Assembly: GCA_036397835.1 (NCBI GenBank) | Contig: DASWIG010000751.1 | Span: 1-23,571, forward strand | Reading direction: 5' to 3' | From: DASWIG01 sp036397835 | GTDB lineage: Bacteria > Acidobacteriota > Thermoanaerobaculia > Multivoradales > J023 | DNA length: 23,571 bases | In this document: in pieces, positions 14,690 through 23,047 of the stretch | Layout of the letters: each line of letters begins with the position of its first letter | Numbering within the stretch: the stretch's first letter is position 1 | Program-made: the position numbers and the translations under genes | Notes under the pieces: model-generated | Told to the model about the DNA's origin: nothing | The model's input: only the letters and a program-made list of their open reading frames with translations | Database searches by the model: none

Positions 14690-15022
14690 CTACGTCCCCG
14701 GCGCGGGCGCGAGGATTGCCAGCACCAGCAGGCGCTCCTCGCCGGTGTTGCGGATCCCGTGAGGCACGCCCTCGGGGGCGACGAGCATCTCGCCCGAGCG
14801 CATCGGCAGCTCGCGGCCCTCGAGCAGGAAGAGCCCGCGGCCGGCGAGCACGTGGTAGACCTTGTCCATGCCGGCGTGGGCGTGGAGCGCGTGCTCCTGG
14901 CCCGGCTCGAAGGCGTTGAGCCCCACCAGCATGCGCTCGGACCGGAAGAGCGTCGACTTGCCCATCTTCTCCGAGCTGAAGACGGCGTGCTCGGCGGGAC
15001 GGATGACGCTGGGGTGGTCCAT
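14690..15022 (-). CDS. Small cupin-domain protein
   Basis: A 110-residue single-domain cupin. Cupin motif 1 reads HALHAHAGMDKVYHVLAGRG (metal-ligand histidines in HxH and a downstream E/D-equivalent), and motif 2 reads GEMLVAPEGVPHGIRNTG with its histidine. Such small cupins bind a metal and act as isomerases, dioxygenases or sensors; the substrate cannot be read. The ATG at 15022 is chosen because sequence upstream is non-coding and a TAGAAT -10 lies about 30 bases before it. It ends in APAPGT. Confidence 0.8.
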   Translation of the reverse strand: MDHPSVIRPAEHAVFSSEKMGKSTLFRSERMLVGLNAFEPGQEHALHAHAGMDKVYHVLAGRGLFLLEGRELPMRSGEMLVAPEGVPHGIRNTGEERLLVLAILAPAPGT

Positions 15023-15053
15023 GTCTCGGTCGGAAGTCGTCGGTGCCGCCGGG

Positions 15054-15059
15054 ATTCTA
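15054..15059 (-). promoter_or_regulatory. Likely -10 element (TAGAAT) of the cupin gene
   Basis: TAGAAT on the minus strand would give a leader of about 25 bases before the ATG at 15022. The -35 is weak. Confidence 0.4.
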
Positions 15060-15101
15060 CCGGATGGCGAGGGTTCGGCGTGTCGTAGCGGGCGAAACGG
15101 G

Positions 15102-15190
15102 AAGTAGGGTGGGCGCAGTCCACCACCGGGCGGCTGAGCCGCCCCGCCGGATCCGCGGCGTCGTCGCCTGGTGGGCGGCGCCCACTTCGC
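15102..15190. repeat. Hairpin-rich repeat element left of the TIM-barrel gene
   Basis: It begins AAGTAGGGTGGGCGC (15102-15116), whose exact reverse complement stands at 16463-16477 beyond the gene. Inside are two strong stems: GGGCGGC-TGA-GCCGCCC (15128-15144) and GTGGGC-GGC-GCCCAC (15171-15185). It resembles REP-type intergenic elements. Confidence 0.7.
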
Positions 15191-15201
15191 GTTGTTCGCG
15201 G

Positions 15202-15207
15202 TAGGAT
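15202..15207 (+). promoter_or_regulatory. Possible -10 element (TAGGAT) of the TIM-barrel gene
   Basis: TAGGAT ends nine bases before the GTG at 15217, giving an almost leaderless message. No Shine-Dalgarno is visible between them. Confidence 0.35.
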
Positions 15208-15216
15208 GCGTCCGCT

Positions 15217-16458
15217 GTGGACGATCCCCAGTCCCAAGCTGCGGCGGGGGCCGCCGGGGCGACAGTCGGCCGGCGCGCCTTCCAGAAGCGAATGGCCGCG
15301 GGCGCGGCGGCCCTCTTGGCGGCCATCTTGGCGGGCTGTCTCGGGGCCAAGATCGGGCTTCTCTTTCGCGGGCCGGTGGTGGACCCGGGTCTTCCGGGCC
15401 CCGCGGCGGCCCGACTTCCCGATGAGGAGCTGATCCAGTACGTCCTGGACCATACGGCCCTGCCGACCGCGCCCCTGGAGCGGGCCGAGGCCGCGGGGAT
15501 CCGGGGCGCGATGCTGTGCCGCATCGCCCGCGCATATGTCGCCTTTCAAAGGACCGTGACCGGCCGTTCCGCGATTGAGCTCTACCCCACGCCGGAGCAG
15601 GTCCGCATCGCCCGGGAGAGCGGGTGGAACGTGGTTTCCTACCATGTCCCCTGGGGGGAACACGTCCTCGAGCTGACGATGATCCTCGAGACGCCGCACC
15701 CCAAGCCGGTCCACGCCACGATCCATTTTTACGACTGGGAGAATTACCTGGCCGCCACCGGGCAGGAAGCCCTGGACGTCTTCCACCGCGCCCACGAAAG
15801 CAACGTGGTCCTCCTGATCGAGAACCGGACGGCGAAGGAACTCGAAATCGAGGAGGGGCCGGACAAGGAACGCTACATCCGCGGGATCGTGGAGCAAGTC
15901 CACGCCTGGCGCGCTCAATGGGAAGCGCGCCATCCCGGCGTGGAGTTTCCGGGCGGGCTGACGTTCAACCCCTGGGCCTACCTGATCGAGACGCGGCCCG
16001 AGAAAGTCTGCCGCTGGGCCCGGGAGTCCGGCGAGGCCCGCAAGTCCTTGAGGGAAGAGCTGACGCGCGACTTGATGGACTTCCACGCGACGACCCTGGA
16101 CCGGTTGGACGGGACGTTCCGGGGACTGGTCCGGCGGGTGTATCTGGGCAACAGCGACCGGTGCGACTTGCAGCTTCCCCCGGAACTGCAAAGGGGCCAG
16201 GTCCTGGGGTCCCCGGATTCCCTCTTCAACGATCTGGTCCTCGTGCGTCACGTGCTGGACTGCCAGCCGGATCTGGCGGAGGAGGGCGAAACCTTCTGCA
16301 CCCTGGAAACCGGCCCGCAGGCTCCGGTCTTGAGTCTGGTCCGCGGGCAGAGGGCTCTCTGGGGCGCGACCCTGGGCGCGGTGGTCGGCTGGGGTCTGGC
16401 GGCTTGGAGACTACGGGCCAGAAGGCGGTGCGGCCTCGAAACCGGAGCGATCGAATAG
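15217..16458 (+). CDS. Exported xylose-isomerase-like TIM-barrel lipoprotein (putative)
   Basis: A 413-residue protein. The N-terminus has a Tat-type motif RRAFQK (19-24), a hydrophobic run and a lipobox LAGC (C41), so it looks like a Tat-exported lipoprotein. The body resembles sugar-phosphate isomerase/epimerase (AP_endonuc_2) barrels: LLIENRT (E202), the LTFNPWAYLIE strand, MDFHATTLD (D288, H290), YLGNSDRCDLQLPP (310-322) and the terminal GSPDSLFND segment. These metal-binding positions are by analogy. A second hydrophobic segment near the C-terminus (about 383-399) is unusual for the fold. Codon use is less GC-extreme than in neighbouring genes, and the gene is framed by copies of a hairpin repeat, which hints at acquisition. 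The GTG at 15217 is needed to include the twin-arginine motif; an ATG at codon 26 would drop it. Confidence 0.75.
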   Translation: MDDPQSQAAAGAAGATVGRRAFQKRMAAGAAALLAAILAGCLGAKIGLLFRGPVVDPGLPGPAAARLPDEELIQYVLDHTALPTAPLERAEAAGIRGAMLCRIARAYVAFQRTVTGRSAIELYPTPEQVRIARESGWNVVSYHVPWGEHVLELTMILETPHPKPVHATIHFYDWENYLAATGQEALDVFHRAHESNVVLLIENRTAKELEIEEGPDKERYIRGIVEQVHAWRAQWEARHPGVEFPGGLTFNPWAYLIETRPEKVCRWARESGEARKSLREELTRDLMDFHATTLDRLDGTFRGLVRRVYLGNSDRCDLQLPPELQRGQVLGSPDSLFNDLVLVRHVLDCQPDLAEEGETFCTLETGPQAPVLSLVRGQRALWGATLGAVVGWGLAAWRLRARRRCGLETGAIE

Positions 16459-16462
16459 GCTG

Positions 16463-16477
16463 GCGCCCACCCTACTT
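16463..16477. repeat. Inverted partner of the 15102 repeat edge
   Basis: GCGCCCACCCTACTT is the exact reverse complement of 15102-15116. With the following CGC it also echoes the right edge of the left element (GGCGCCCAC then TTCGC at 15177-15190). It lies between the TIM-barrel stop and the cysteine desulfurase stop. Confidence 0.75.
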
Positions 16478-16496
16478 CGCACGTCGCCGGCCGTCG

Positions 16497-17657
16497 TCAG
16501 GCATGGACGGCCACCTCCCGCAGCGCCGCGACGGCGCCCGCCAGCGTCGCCAGGAAGCCGTCGACCTCGTCGGCGGTGTTGAAGATCCCGAAGCTCACCC
16601 GCAGCGACGCCAGGGCCTCGTCCTCCGCGATACCCATCCTCAGGAGCGCCGAGCTCGCCTGCGGACGCCCCGAGTGGCAGGCGGCGCCGGTCGACACCGC
16701 GTAGCCCGCCGCGTCGAGACGGTGCATGAGCTCGTGGCCGCTGACGCCCAGGAACGCCACGTTCGTGGTGTGCGGCAGCCGCGGCGAGCCCGCCCCGTGG
16801 ACGACCGTCTCCGGGATCGCCGCCAGGCCGCGCTCGAAGCGCCGGCGCAGCGCGTCGAGGCTCGCGCGGCGCTCGTTCAGCTCGGCGGCCGCCAGCTCCG
16901 CCGCCTTGCCGAGGCCGGCGATCGCCGGCACGTTCTCGGTGCCGGCGCGCCGGCCGCCCTCCTGCGGCGCCCCCGTCAGCAGCGGCTCGAGGTAGGCGCC
17001 GTCGCGGATCCACAGGGCCGCCGCGCCGAGCGGGCCGTGGAACTTGTGGCCGCCGAGCGCCAGGTAGTCCACTCCCAGCTCGCCGGCGTCCACGGGGATC
17101 TTGCCCACCGCCTGCACCGCGTCCGTCAGCACCGGGACGCCGTTCTCGCGGCACAGCGCGGCGACGCGCCGAACCGGCTGGATGGTGCCGAGCTCGTTGT
17201 TGGCGAGCATCAGGCACACCAGCCGGGTGTCGGGCCGCAGCGCCGACGCCACCGCGTCGGGATCGACCACGCCCTGGGCGTCCGGATCCAGCTCCGTGAC
17301 CTCCATGCCGGCCGCCGCCAGCAACGCCGTCGCCGCCGCCACCGAAGGGTGCTCGAGCGCCGTGGTGACCACGTGGCCGCGAAAGCCGGCGGCCCGGCCC
17401 AGCGCGTAGATCACCGTGTTGTTGGCCTCCGTGCCCGAGGCCGTGAAGACGATCCGCGACGGCTCGGCGCCGAGGAGCGCGGCGACCCGGGCGCGGGCCG
17501 CCTCCAACGTCCGCTTGGCCTCGCGGCCCCAGCGGTGGCTCGACGACGGGTTGCCGTGGTGGTCCGAGAGCGCCGGCAGCATCGCGTCGCGCACTCTCGG
17601 GTCGAGAGGCGTCGTAGCATTGTTGTCGAAATAGGCGTTGGCGAGTTGGGCGGCCAT
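16497..17657 (-). CDS. Cysteine desulfurase (IscS/NifS family, PLP-dependent)
   Basis: A 386-residue class V aminotransferase-fold enzyme that releases sulfur from cysteine for Fe-S cluster or tRNA thiolation. Visible: YFDNNATTPLDP at the start, FTASGTEANN (PLP phosphate region), LEHPSV with H103 over the PLP ring, LANNELGTIQP, LTDAVQAVGK, the PLP lysine in LGGHKFHGP (K205), GTENVPAIAG, and the catalytic loop STGAACHSG with C327. It is full length. No IscU, SufU, MnmA or IscR gene lies alongside, so a dedicated role cannot be read. A perfect TATAAT ends six bases before the ATG at 17657, implying a leaderless transcript. It is divergent from ffh and converges on the TIM-barrel gene with 38 bases between stops. 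Confidence 0.95.
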   Translation of the reverse strand: MAAQLANAYFDNNATTPLDPRVRDAMLPALSDHHGNPSSSHRWGREAKRTLEAARARVAALLGAEPSRIVFTASGTEANNTVIYALGRAAGFRGHVVTTALEHPSVAAATALLAAAGMEVTELDPDAQGVVDPDAVASALRPDTRLVCLMLANNELGTIQPVRRVAALCRENGVPVLTDAVQAVGKIPVDAGELGVDYLALGGHKFHGPLGAAALWIRDGAYLEPLLTGAPQEGGRRAGTENVPAIAGLGKAAELAAAELNERRASLDALRRRFERGLAAIPETVVHGAGSPRLPHTTNVAFLGVSGHELMHRLDAAGYAVSTGAACHSGRPQASSALLRMGIAEDEALASLRVSFGIFNTADEVDGFLATLAGAVAALREVAVHA

Positions 17658-17663
17658 CTCGTC

Positions 17664-17669
17664 ATTATA
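17664..17669 (-). promoter_or_regulatory. Perfect -10 (TATAAT) of the cysteine desulfurase gene
   Basis: TATAAT, six bases (GACGAG), then the ATG at 17657. The expected start of transcription falls on the initiation codon. The -35 region (CTGAGG-like) is weak. Confidence 0.65.
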
Positions 17670-17809
17670 TCAACCGACGCCCGCGCCTCAGGCTGAAGAT
17701 CGTGTCCAGAAGCCAACACACGCGCCCGGTCAGCGCCGTGGGAAGGAGAGGTCGTCGACCTGGCGGATTCGGAGGCCTGTTGAGCTGGCACTGCCGCGGC
17801 AAAGGCGGC

Positions 17810-17815
17810 TAGGAT
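17810..17815 (+). promoter_or_regulatory. Likely -10 (TAGGAT) of the ffh operon
   Basis: TAGGAT lies about 30 bases before the ffh ATG, leaving a short leader with a GAGG ribosome site near 17835. A TGGCAC about 18 bases upstream is a poor -35 candidate. Confidence 0.4.
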
Positions 17816-17845
17816 AGCCGTCCACGCTGGGCTCGAGGGAATCCC

Positions 17846-19210
<1,365 letters not shown>

Positions 19211-19233
19211 GCCCGCAGCGAGAGATACGGCCT

Positions 19234-19794
19234 ATGGCGGAAATCTACGTCAGCACCGACGTCGAAGCCGACGGCCCCATCCCCGGCCCCCACTCCATGC
19301 TCAGCTTCGGCTCGGCCGCGTTCCGGGCCGACAAGACCCTGGTCTCGACCTTCGCCGCCAACCTCGACGCCCTGCCCGGCGCGGCCGGCCATCCCGACAC
19401 CATGCGCTGGTGGGAGTCCCGGCCCGCGGCCTGGGAAGCCTGCCGCCGCGAACCGCGTCCGCCCGAACGGGTCATGAAGGATTACGTCGCGTGGCTGAAG
19501 GGTCTGCCGGGGTCCCCGGTCTTCGTCGGCTATCCGGCGGCCTACGACTTCCTCTTCGTCTACTGGTACCTGATGCGCTTCGCGGGCGAGAGCCCGTTCT
19601 CCCACTCCGCCCTCGACGTCAAGACCTATGCGATGGCGATGCTCCGGAAGGACTACCGCGCGTCGGTCAAGCGCGCCATGCCGCGGCACTGGTTCGGCAC
19701 CCATCCCCACACCCACGTCGCCCTCGACGACGCGATCGGCCAGGGGGAGCTGTTCTGCAACATGCTGGCGGAGAACACGGGGGACCCGGGGTGA
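19234..19794 (+). CDS. DEDDh-type 3'-5' exonuclease-like protein
   Basis: A 186-residue RNase H-fold exonuclease. Exo I is STDVEADGP (D9, E11), the middle acidic residue is in YPAAYDFLF (D105), and Exo III is HTHVALDDAIGQ with H161 and D166, the HxxxxD of the DEDDh class. Relatives include small bacterial exoribonucleases of the Rv2179c type. It may trim RNA or DNA ends; the substrate is inferred only from the fold. The start at 19234 is chosen because the motif begins at codon 9 and GAGAGA precedes it; an in-frame upstream ATG at 19135 would overlap the ffh 3' end. It is probably co-transcribed with ffh. Confidence 0.82.
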   Translation: MAEIYVSTDVEADGPIPGPHSMLSFGSAAFRADKTLVSTFAANLDALPGAAGHPDTMRWWESRPAAWEACRREPRPPERVMKDYVAWLKGLPGSPVFVGYPAAYDFLFVYWYLMRFAGESPFSHSALDVKTYAMAMLRKDYRASVKRAMPRHWFGTHPHTHVALDDAIGQGELFCNMLAENTGDPG

Positions 19795-19805
19795 TACCGG
19801 GGGTC

Positions 19806-19828
19806 CCCAGGGTGGTACCCACCCTGGG
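19806..19828. terminator. Hairpin between convergent genes
   Basis: CCCAGGGTGG, loop TAC, CCACCCTGGG: a perfect 10-bp stem between the exonuclease stop (19794) and the IolB-like stop (19922). It could serve both strands. There is no T-run, so termination would not be classical intrinsic. Confidence 0.5.
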
Positions 19829-19921
19829 CGTTGGGGGTCAAGACCCTCAGCGCTCGCCGCGCTCGCTCAGCCGGCGGCGCTCGACCTCGGCCACCGTCAC
19901 CCAGGGCAACGATCTTCGGCG

Positions 19922-20710
19922 TCACGAATCGTGGATCCAGCGGTGGTCGGGGTCCTCGTAGAGAGTCAGCCGCCGGACCTCGCCCGACAAGGCCCACAGA
20001 TAGTAGACGCGGTAGCCCGGCGGCGCCGCCACCGGGTGGTAGCCGTAGGGCAGGAGCACGGCGTCGCCGTCGCGCACGGTGTGCGCCACCGACTCGCCGC
20101 CGCGCGCGTAGAGGAGCTGCTGGGCGAACCCCTGGGGCGGGTCGACGCGGTAGTGGTAGACCTCCTCGAGACGCGCCTCGCCGTCCCTGCCGTCGTGCTT
20201 GTGGGGCGGGAAGCTCGACCAGTTGCCCGGCGGATTGAACGTCTCGCCCACCAGCAGACGCCGCGCGAAGTCGTCGTCCACCAGGACGTCGTGGACGGTG
20301 CGCGCGTAGCCGTCCCGGCCGCGCTCGTGGACCTTCACGGACGACGGCGGCAGGAAAACCGGACCGCCGCCGTCCCCCGGGGCCGGCGTCGCCACCAGCA
20401 CGGCCTCGAGCGGCGCGTCGGCGCGCACCTCCACGGCCACGTCCGGCGGCAGGTAGAGCGCCGTCGCCGGCTCCGCGAAGACGCCGGCGCGCCGCACCGG
20501 CCAGGCCTCGTCGCCGCACCGGAACGTGCCGCTGCCCTGCTGCAGCACCAGGATCGCCTCTTCGCTCGGACATTGCAGCCGCGTGCGCGCCCCCGCGGCA
20601 AGGCACAGGCGCCAGCTCGAAAGCTCGCGGGCGCCGTCCGGGCCGCGCTTGTGGATGAGCTGGAGCCCCGGCCGGCGGGGGACACGGTAGAGCGTGTCCG
20701 CGAGTCGCAT
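19922..20710 (-). CDS. iolB: 5-deoxy-glucuronate isomerase-like protein (IolB family)
   Basis: A 262-residue bicupin. IolB converts 5-deoxy-D-glucuronate to 2-deoxy-5-keto-D-gluconate in inositol breakdown. The diagnostic segment GNWSSFPPHKHD (162-173) is present with metal ligands H170 and H172, followed by LEEVYHYRVDPPQGFAQQLLY (E182/E183 region) and LLPYGYHPVAAPPGY (H225). The related KduI family is the alternative, but the GNWSSxPPHKHD string favours IolB. No other iol genes (iolD, iolC, iolE, iolG) are in the window; the partner is an SDR. Two starts are possible: ATG 20710, with AGAGG ten bases upstream, or ATG 20728, which overlaps the SDR stop as ATGA. Confidence 0.85.
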   Translation of the reverse strand: MRLADTLYRVPRRPGLQLIHKRGPDGARELSSWRLCLAAGARTRLQCPSEEAILVLQQGSGTFRCGDEAWPVRRAGVFAEPATALYLPPDVAVEVRADAPLEAVLVATPAPGDGGGPVFLPPSSVKVHERGRDGYARTVHDVLVDDDFARRLLVGETFNPPGNWSSFPPHKHDGRDGEARLEEVYHYRVDPPQGFAQQLLYARGGESVAHTVRDGDAVLLPYGYHPVAAPPGYRVYYLWALSGEVRRLTLYEDPDHRWIHDS

Positions 20711-20724
20711 GATCGTCGGTCCTC

Positions 20725-21501
20725 TCATTGGTTCACGCCGCTGGCCAGGAAGCCGCCGTCGACCACCAGCACCTCGCCGTTGACGAAGCTGGCGGCGTCC
20801 GAGGCCAGGAAGACGGCGGCGCCGGCCAGCTCCTCGACGCGGCCGAAGCGGCCCAGCGGCGTGCGCAGCTTGAATTCCTGGCCGCGCGCGGTGCCGTCGA
20901 GCAGCTCCTGGTTCAAAGCGGTGCGGAAGACGCCGGGGGCGATGGCGTTGACGTTGACGCCGCGCGGCCCCCATTCGAGCGCCAGGGACTTGGTCAGGGC
21001 CGCCACGCCCGCCTTGCTGGCGCTGTAGGCCGCCACCTCGTAGAGGCTGACGAACGACGCGATCGACGCGACGTTGACGATGCGCCCGGCGCCGCGCTCG
21101 AGCATGTGGCGGCCGAAGACCTGGCAGGCGCGCAGGGTGCCGGTGAGGTTGGCGTCGAGGATCGACTGCCATTCCTCCTCGTCCACCTCGAGCGTCGGCC
21201 GGCGGCGGGTGCGCCCGGCGCAGTTGACGAGCACGTCGACCCGGCCGAAGGCGTCGACGGCCGCCGCCAGCAGCGCCTCGAGCGAGCCGCGGTCGGTCAC
21301 GTCCACGGCCACGCGCAGGGTCTTGCGACCGCGCGCCGCGATCGCGTCGGCGGCGGCGTCCACGGCGTCCTGGCGGCGCGAGCACGCGGCCACGTCGGCG
21401 CCGGCCTCGACCAGGCCGTCCACCAGGGCGCGGCCGATGCCCGAGGTGCCGCCGATCACCACCGCGGCGCGTCCCGTCAGATCGAATCCCGAGTAAGCCA
21501 T
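20725..21501 (-). CDS. Short-chain dehydrogenase/reductase (KduD/gluconate-dehydrogenase-like)
   Basis: A 258-residue classical SDR. Cofactor motif GGTSGIG (17-23), NCAG (93-96), N118, and catalytic S146, Y159 and K163 (NVASIASF, YSASK) are all present; the C-terminus LVVDGGFLASG is typical of sugar-acid dehydrogenases. R42/R43 after the second strand (CSRRQDA) suggests NADP(H). Coupled to the IolB-like gene, it probably oxidises or reduces a keto- or deoxy-gluconate, for example 2-deoxy-D-gluconate 3-dehydrogenase or gluconate 5-dehydrogenase activity; the substrate is inferred. The ATG at 21501 follows a strong GAGGAG site seven bases upstream. Confidence 0.9.
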   Translation of the reverse strand: MAYSGFDLTGRAAVVIGGTSGIGRALVDGLVEAGADVAACSRRQDAVDAAADAIAARGRKTLRVAVDVTDRGSLEALLAAAVDAFGRVDVLVNCAGRTRRRPTLEVDEEEWQSILDANLTGTLRACQVFGRHMLERGAGRIVNVASIASFVSLYEVAAYSASKAGVAALTKSLALEWGPRGVNVNAIAPGVFRTALNQELLDGTARGQEFKLRTPLGRFGRVEELAGAAVFLASDAASFVNGEVLVVDGGFLASGVNQ

Positions 21502-21538
21502 GCCGTCTCCTCGCCGGCACAGAGCTTAGCTCGTTTCT

Positions 21539-21557
21539 CGGGGGTGAGGGTCCCCCG
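21539..21557 (-). terminator. GC-rich hairpin between two minus-strand genes
   Basis: CGGGGG, a seven-base loop, CCCCCG lies just downstream of the 68-residue gene's stop at 21560 and upstream of the SDR. It is followed by AGAAACGAGC rather than a T-run, so it may be a weak attenuator or chance. Confidence 0.25.
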
Positions 21558-21559
21558 GT

Positions 21560-21766
21560 TCAGAAGAGGTCTTCCACCGCGTCGATCACCTCGAGCACCT
21601 TCCCGTAGCGCAACTGCGACGCCGGCAGGTGCTTGGCCCGGCGCGAGCCGCGCGAGTAGCGCCAGTGCGCCAGGGTGCCGCCGGTCTCCGGCCATCGCAG
21701 CGAGGGCAGGGTGGCCCGTTGCCGCATCTCGAGTCCGCTGTCGAGGGTTGCCGCTTTCTTCCTCAT
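21560..21766 (-). CDS. Small basic protein of unknown function (68 residues)
   Basis: An excellent ribosome site (AAGGAG, six bases before the ATG at 21766), a promoter with an operator-like palindrome upstream and an uninterrupted frame support a real gene. The product begins MRKKAATLDSGLEMRQRATL, is rich in Arg and Lys through LAHWRYSRGSRRAKHLP, and ends in a hydrophobic/acidic helix (LRYGKVLEVIDAVEDLF). There is no signal peptide or membrane helix. I do not recognise a family. It is divergent from the CurA-like oxidoreductase and seems to share its regulator. Confidence 0.6.
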   Translation of the reverse strand: MRKKAATLDSGLEMRQRATLPSLRWPETGGTLAHWRYSRGSRRAKHLPASQLRYGKVLEVIDAVEDLF

Positions 21767-21808
21767 GCGCTTCTCCTTCTCGGGAGGGGACGTGGCGGGG
21801 CAGTGCTG

Positions 21809-21830
21809 TTTTCGACCGGCCGGTAGAAAT
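21809..21830. promoter_or_regulatory. Operator-like palindrome 1
   Basis: TTTTCGACCGG next to CCGGTAGAAAT: an imperfect palindrome (9 of 11 paired) with the same TTTTCGACC half-site as the perfect palindrome at 21905. It overlaps the end of the -10 and the start region of the minus-strand promoter for the 68-residue gene. Confidence 0.6.
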
Positions 21831-21859
21831 ACTACCTGTACCACCACCGTCCGTGTCAA
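21829..21859 (-). promoter_or_regulatory. Promoter of the 68-residue gene
   Basis: TTGACA (21859-21854), a 19-base spacer and TAGTAT (21834-21829) on the minus strand. The spacer is longer than optimal, which suits regulated promoters. Palindrome 1 begins within the -10. Confidence 0.5.
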
Positions 21860-21898
21860 GCCTCTCCCAGAAGATCGATGGCCGCGCATAAGCTAAGC

Positions 21899-21904
21899 TA
21901 TAGT
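21899..21904 (+). promoter_or_regulatory. Likely -10 (TATAGT) of the CurA-like gene
   Basis: TATAGT lies immediately before palindrome 2, so a bound regulator would cover the start of transcription. The -35 (TCGATG-like) is weak. The leader to the ATG at 22006 would be about 95 bases. Confidence 0.5.
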
Positions 21905-21932
21905 GGGTTTTCGACCACCTGGTCGAAAACCC
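21905..21932. promoter_or_regulatory. Operator-like palindrome 2 (perfect, 13-bp arms)
   Basis: GGGTTTTCGACCA, CC, TGGTCGAAAACCC. The arms are exact. It sits at the expected +1 region of the rightward promoter. Size and symmetry suit a dimeric helix-turn-helix repressor (TetR- or MarR-like); the regulator is not encoded nearby. It is not followed by a T-run and is far upstream of the gene, so a terminator is unlikely. Confidence 0.7.
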
Positions 21933-22005
21933 TACTGCGCTGGCGGCGGCGGGTGCGATAGGCTCGGGCCGGTCCCCGAGAACGCCGTCCCCCGAAGGAG
22001 ATCCG

Positions 22006-23016
22006 ATGAGCGAGCCCAACCTGCAGATCCTCCTCGCCGCCCGCCCCCAGGGCCTGCCCAAGGCCAGCGACTTCGAGACCGTGGAGCGCCCCGTACGGCC
22101 GCCGGAGGAGGGCGAGGTCCGGGTGAGGAACGTGTACCTCTCCCTCGATCCGGCAATGCGCGGCTGGATGGACGATCGCCGCTCCTACGTGCCGCCGGTG
22201 CGCCTCGGCGAGGTCATGCGCGGGCTCACGGCGGGCGTGGTGGAGGCGTCGCGTCACCCGGGCTTTTCCGCCGGCGACCGGGTGACCGGCGTCCTCGGCT
22301 GGCAGCGCTACGCCACGGTGAAGGGCGGCGATCTCCGGAAGCTGCCGCCGCAGGTGCCCCTGCGCCTCGCCATGGGCCCCCTGGGGATGACCGGGATGAC
22401 GGCCTACTTCGGCCTCCTCGACGTCGGCCGGCCCGAGGAGGGCGAGACCGTTCTGGTCTCGGGCGGCGGCGGCGCGGTGGGATCGGTGGTCGGCCAGATC
22501 GCCAAGGTCAAAGGTTGCCGAGCGGTCGGCATCGCCGGCAGCGAGGAGAAGTGCCGCTGGATGACGGAGGACCTGGGCTTCGACGCCGCGATCGACTACA
22601 AGGCCGCCGCCGACCTCGGCGAGGAGATCCGCAATGCCTGCCCCGACGGCGTCGACGTCTACTTCGACAACGTCGGCGGCGAGATCCTCGACGCGGCCCT
22701 CGCCCGGATCAACCGCGGCGCCCGGGTGGTGATCTGCGGCGCCATCTCGCAGTACAACGCCACCGAGGGGGTGAGGGGGCCGGGCAACTACCTGGCGCTG
22801 CTGGTGCAGCGGGCGCGCATGGAGGGCTTCATCGTCTTCGACTACGCCGAGCGCTACGGCGAGGCCCAGGAAGCGATCGGCCGTTGGATCCGCGAGGGCC
22901 GCATCCGGTCGCGCGAGGACGTCGTCGACGGGCTGGAGAACGCGCCCGCGGCGCTCCTGCGCCTCTTCGACGGCCGCAACGTCGGCAAGCTGCTGGTGCG
23001 CATCGCCGAGGAATAG
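22006..23016 (+). CDS. NADP-dependent oxidoreductase, CurA/leukotriene-B4-dehydrogenase type MDR
   Basis: A 336-residue zinc-free medium-chain reductase. These reduce alpha,beta-unsaturated ketones and aldehydes (alkenals, curcumin, 2-enones) with NADPH. Family marks are YLSLDPAMRGWM (44-55), MGPLGMTGMTAYFGL, the cofactor loop VSGGGGAVGS (151-160; most homologues have SGAAGAVGS), YFDNVGGEILDAAL and GAISQYN. The catalytic zinc-binding Cys and His residues of alcohol dehydrogenases are absent, as expected. An AAGGAG site five bases before the ATG at 22006 fixes the start. The operator-like palindrome upstream suggests induction, plausibly by reactive carbonyl stress. Confidence 0.93.
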   Translation: MSEPNLQILLAARPQGLPKASDFETVERPVRPPEEGEVRVRNVYLSLDPAMRGWMDDRRSYVPPVRLGEVMRGLTAGVVEASRHPGFSAGDRVTGVLGWQRYATVKGGDLRKLPPQVPLRLAMGPLGMTGMTAYFGLLDVGRPEEGETVLVSGGGGAVGSVVGQIAKVKGCRAVGIAGSEEKCRWMTEDLGFDAAIDYKAAADLGEEIRNACPDGVDVYFDNVGGEILDAALARINRGARVVICGAISQYNATEGVRGPGNYLALLVQRARMEGFIVFDYAERYGEAQEAIGRWIREGRIRSREDVVDGLENAPAALLRLFDGRNVGKLLVRIAEE

Positions 23017-23030
23017 GCGGATCCTGGTAG

Positions 23031-23047
23031 GTCAGGCCGCGCCTGAC
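23031..23047 (+). terminator. Hairpin downstream of the CurA-like gene
   Basis: GTCAGGC-CGC-GCCTGAC, 14 bases after the stop. There is no T-run, but a second stem (GATTCG at 23048-23053 with CGAATC at 23067-23072) follows directly. Confidence 0.4.

Noticed and set aside
14494..14919. Plus-strand Arg/Ala/Ser-rich frame across the cupin 3' end
   Set aside because: Composition is that of a shadow frame; the cupin motifs on the minus strand explain the sequence.
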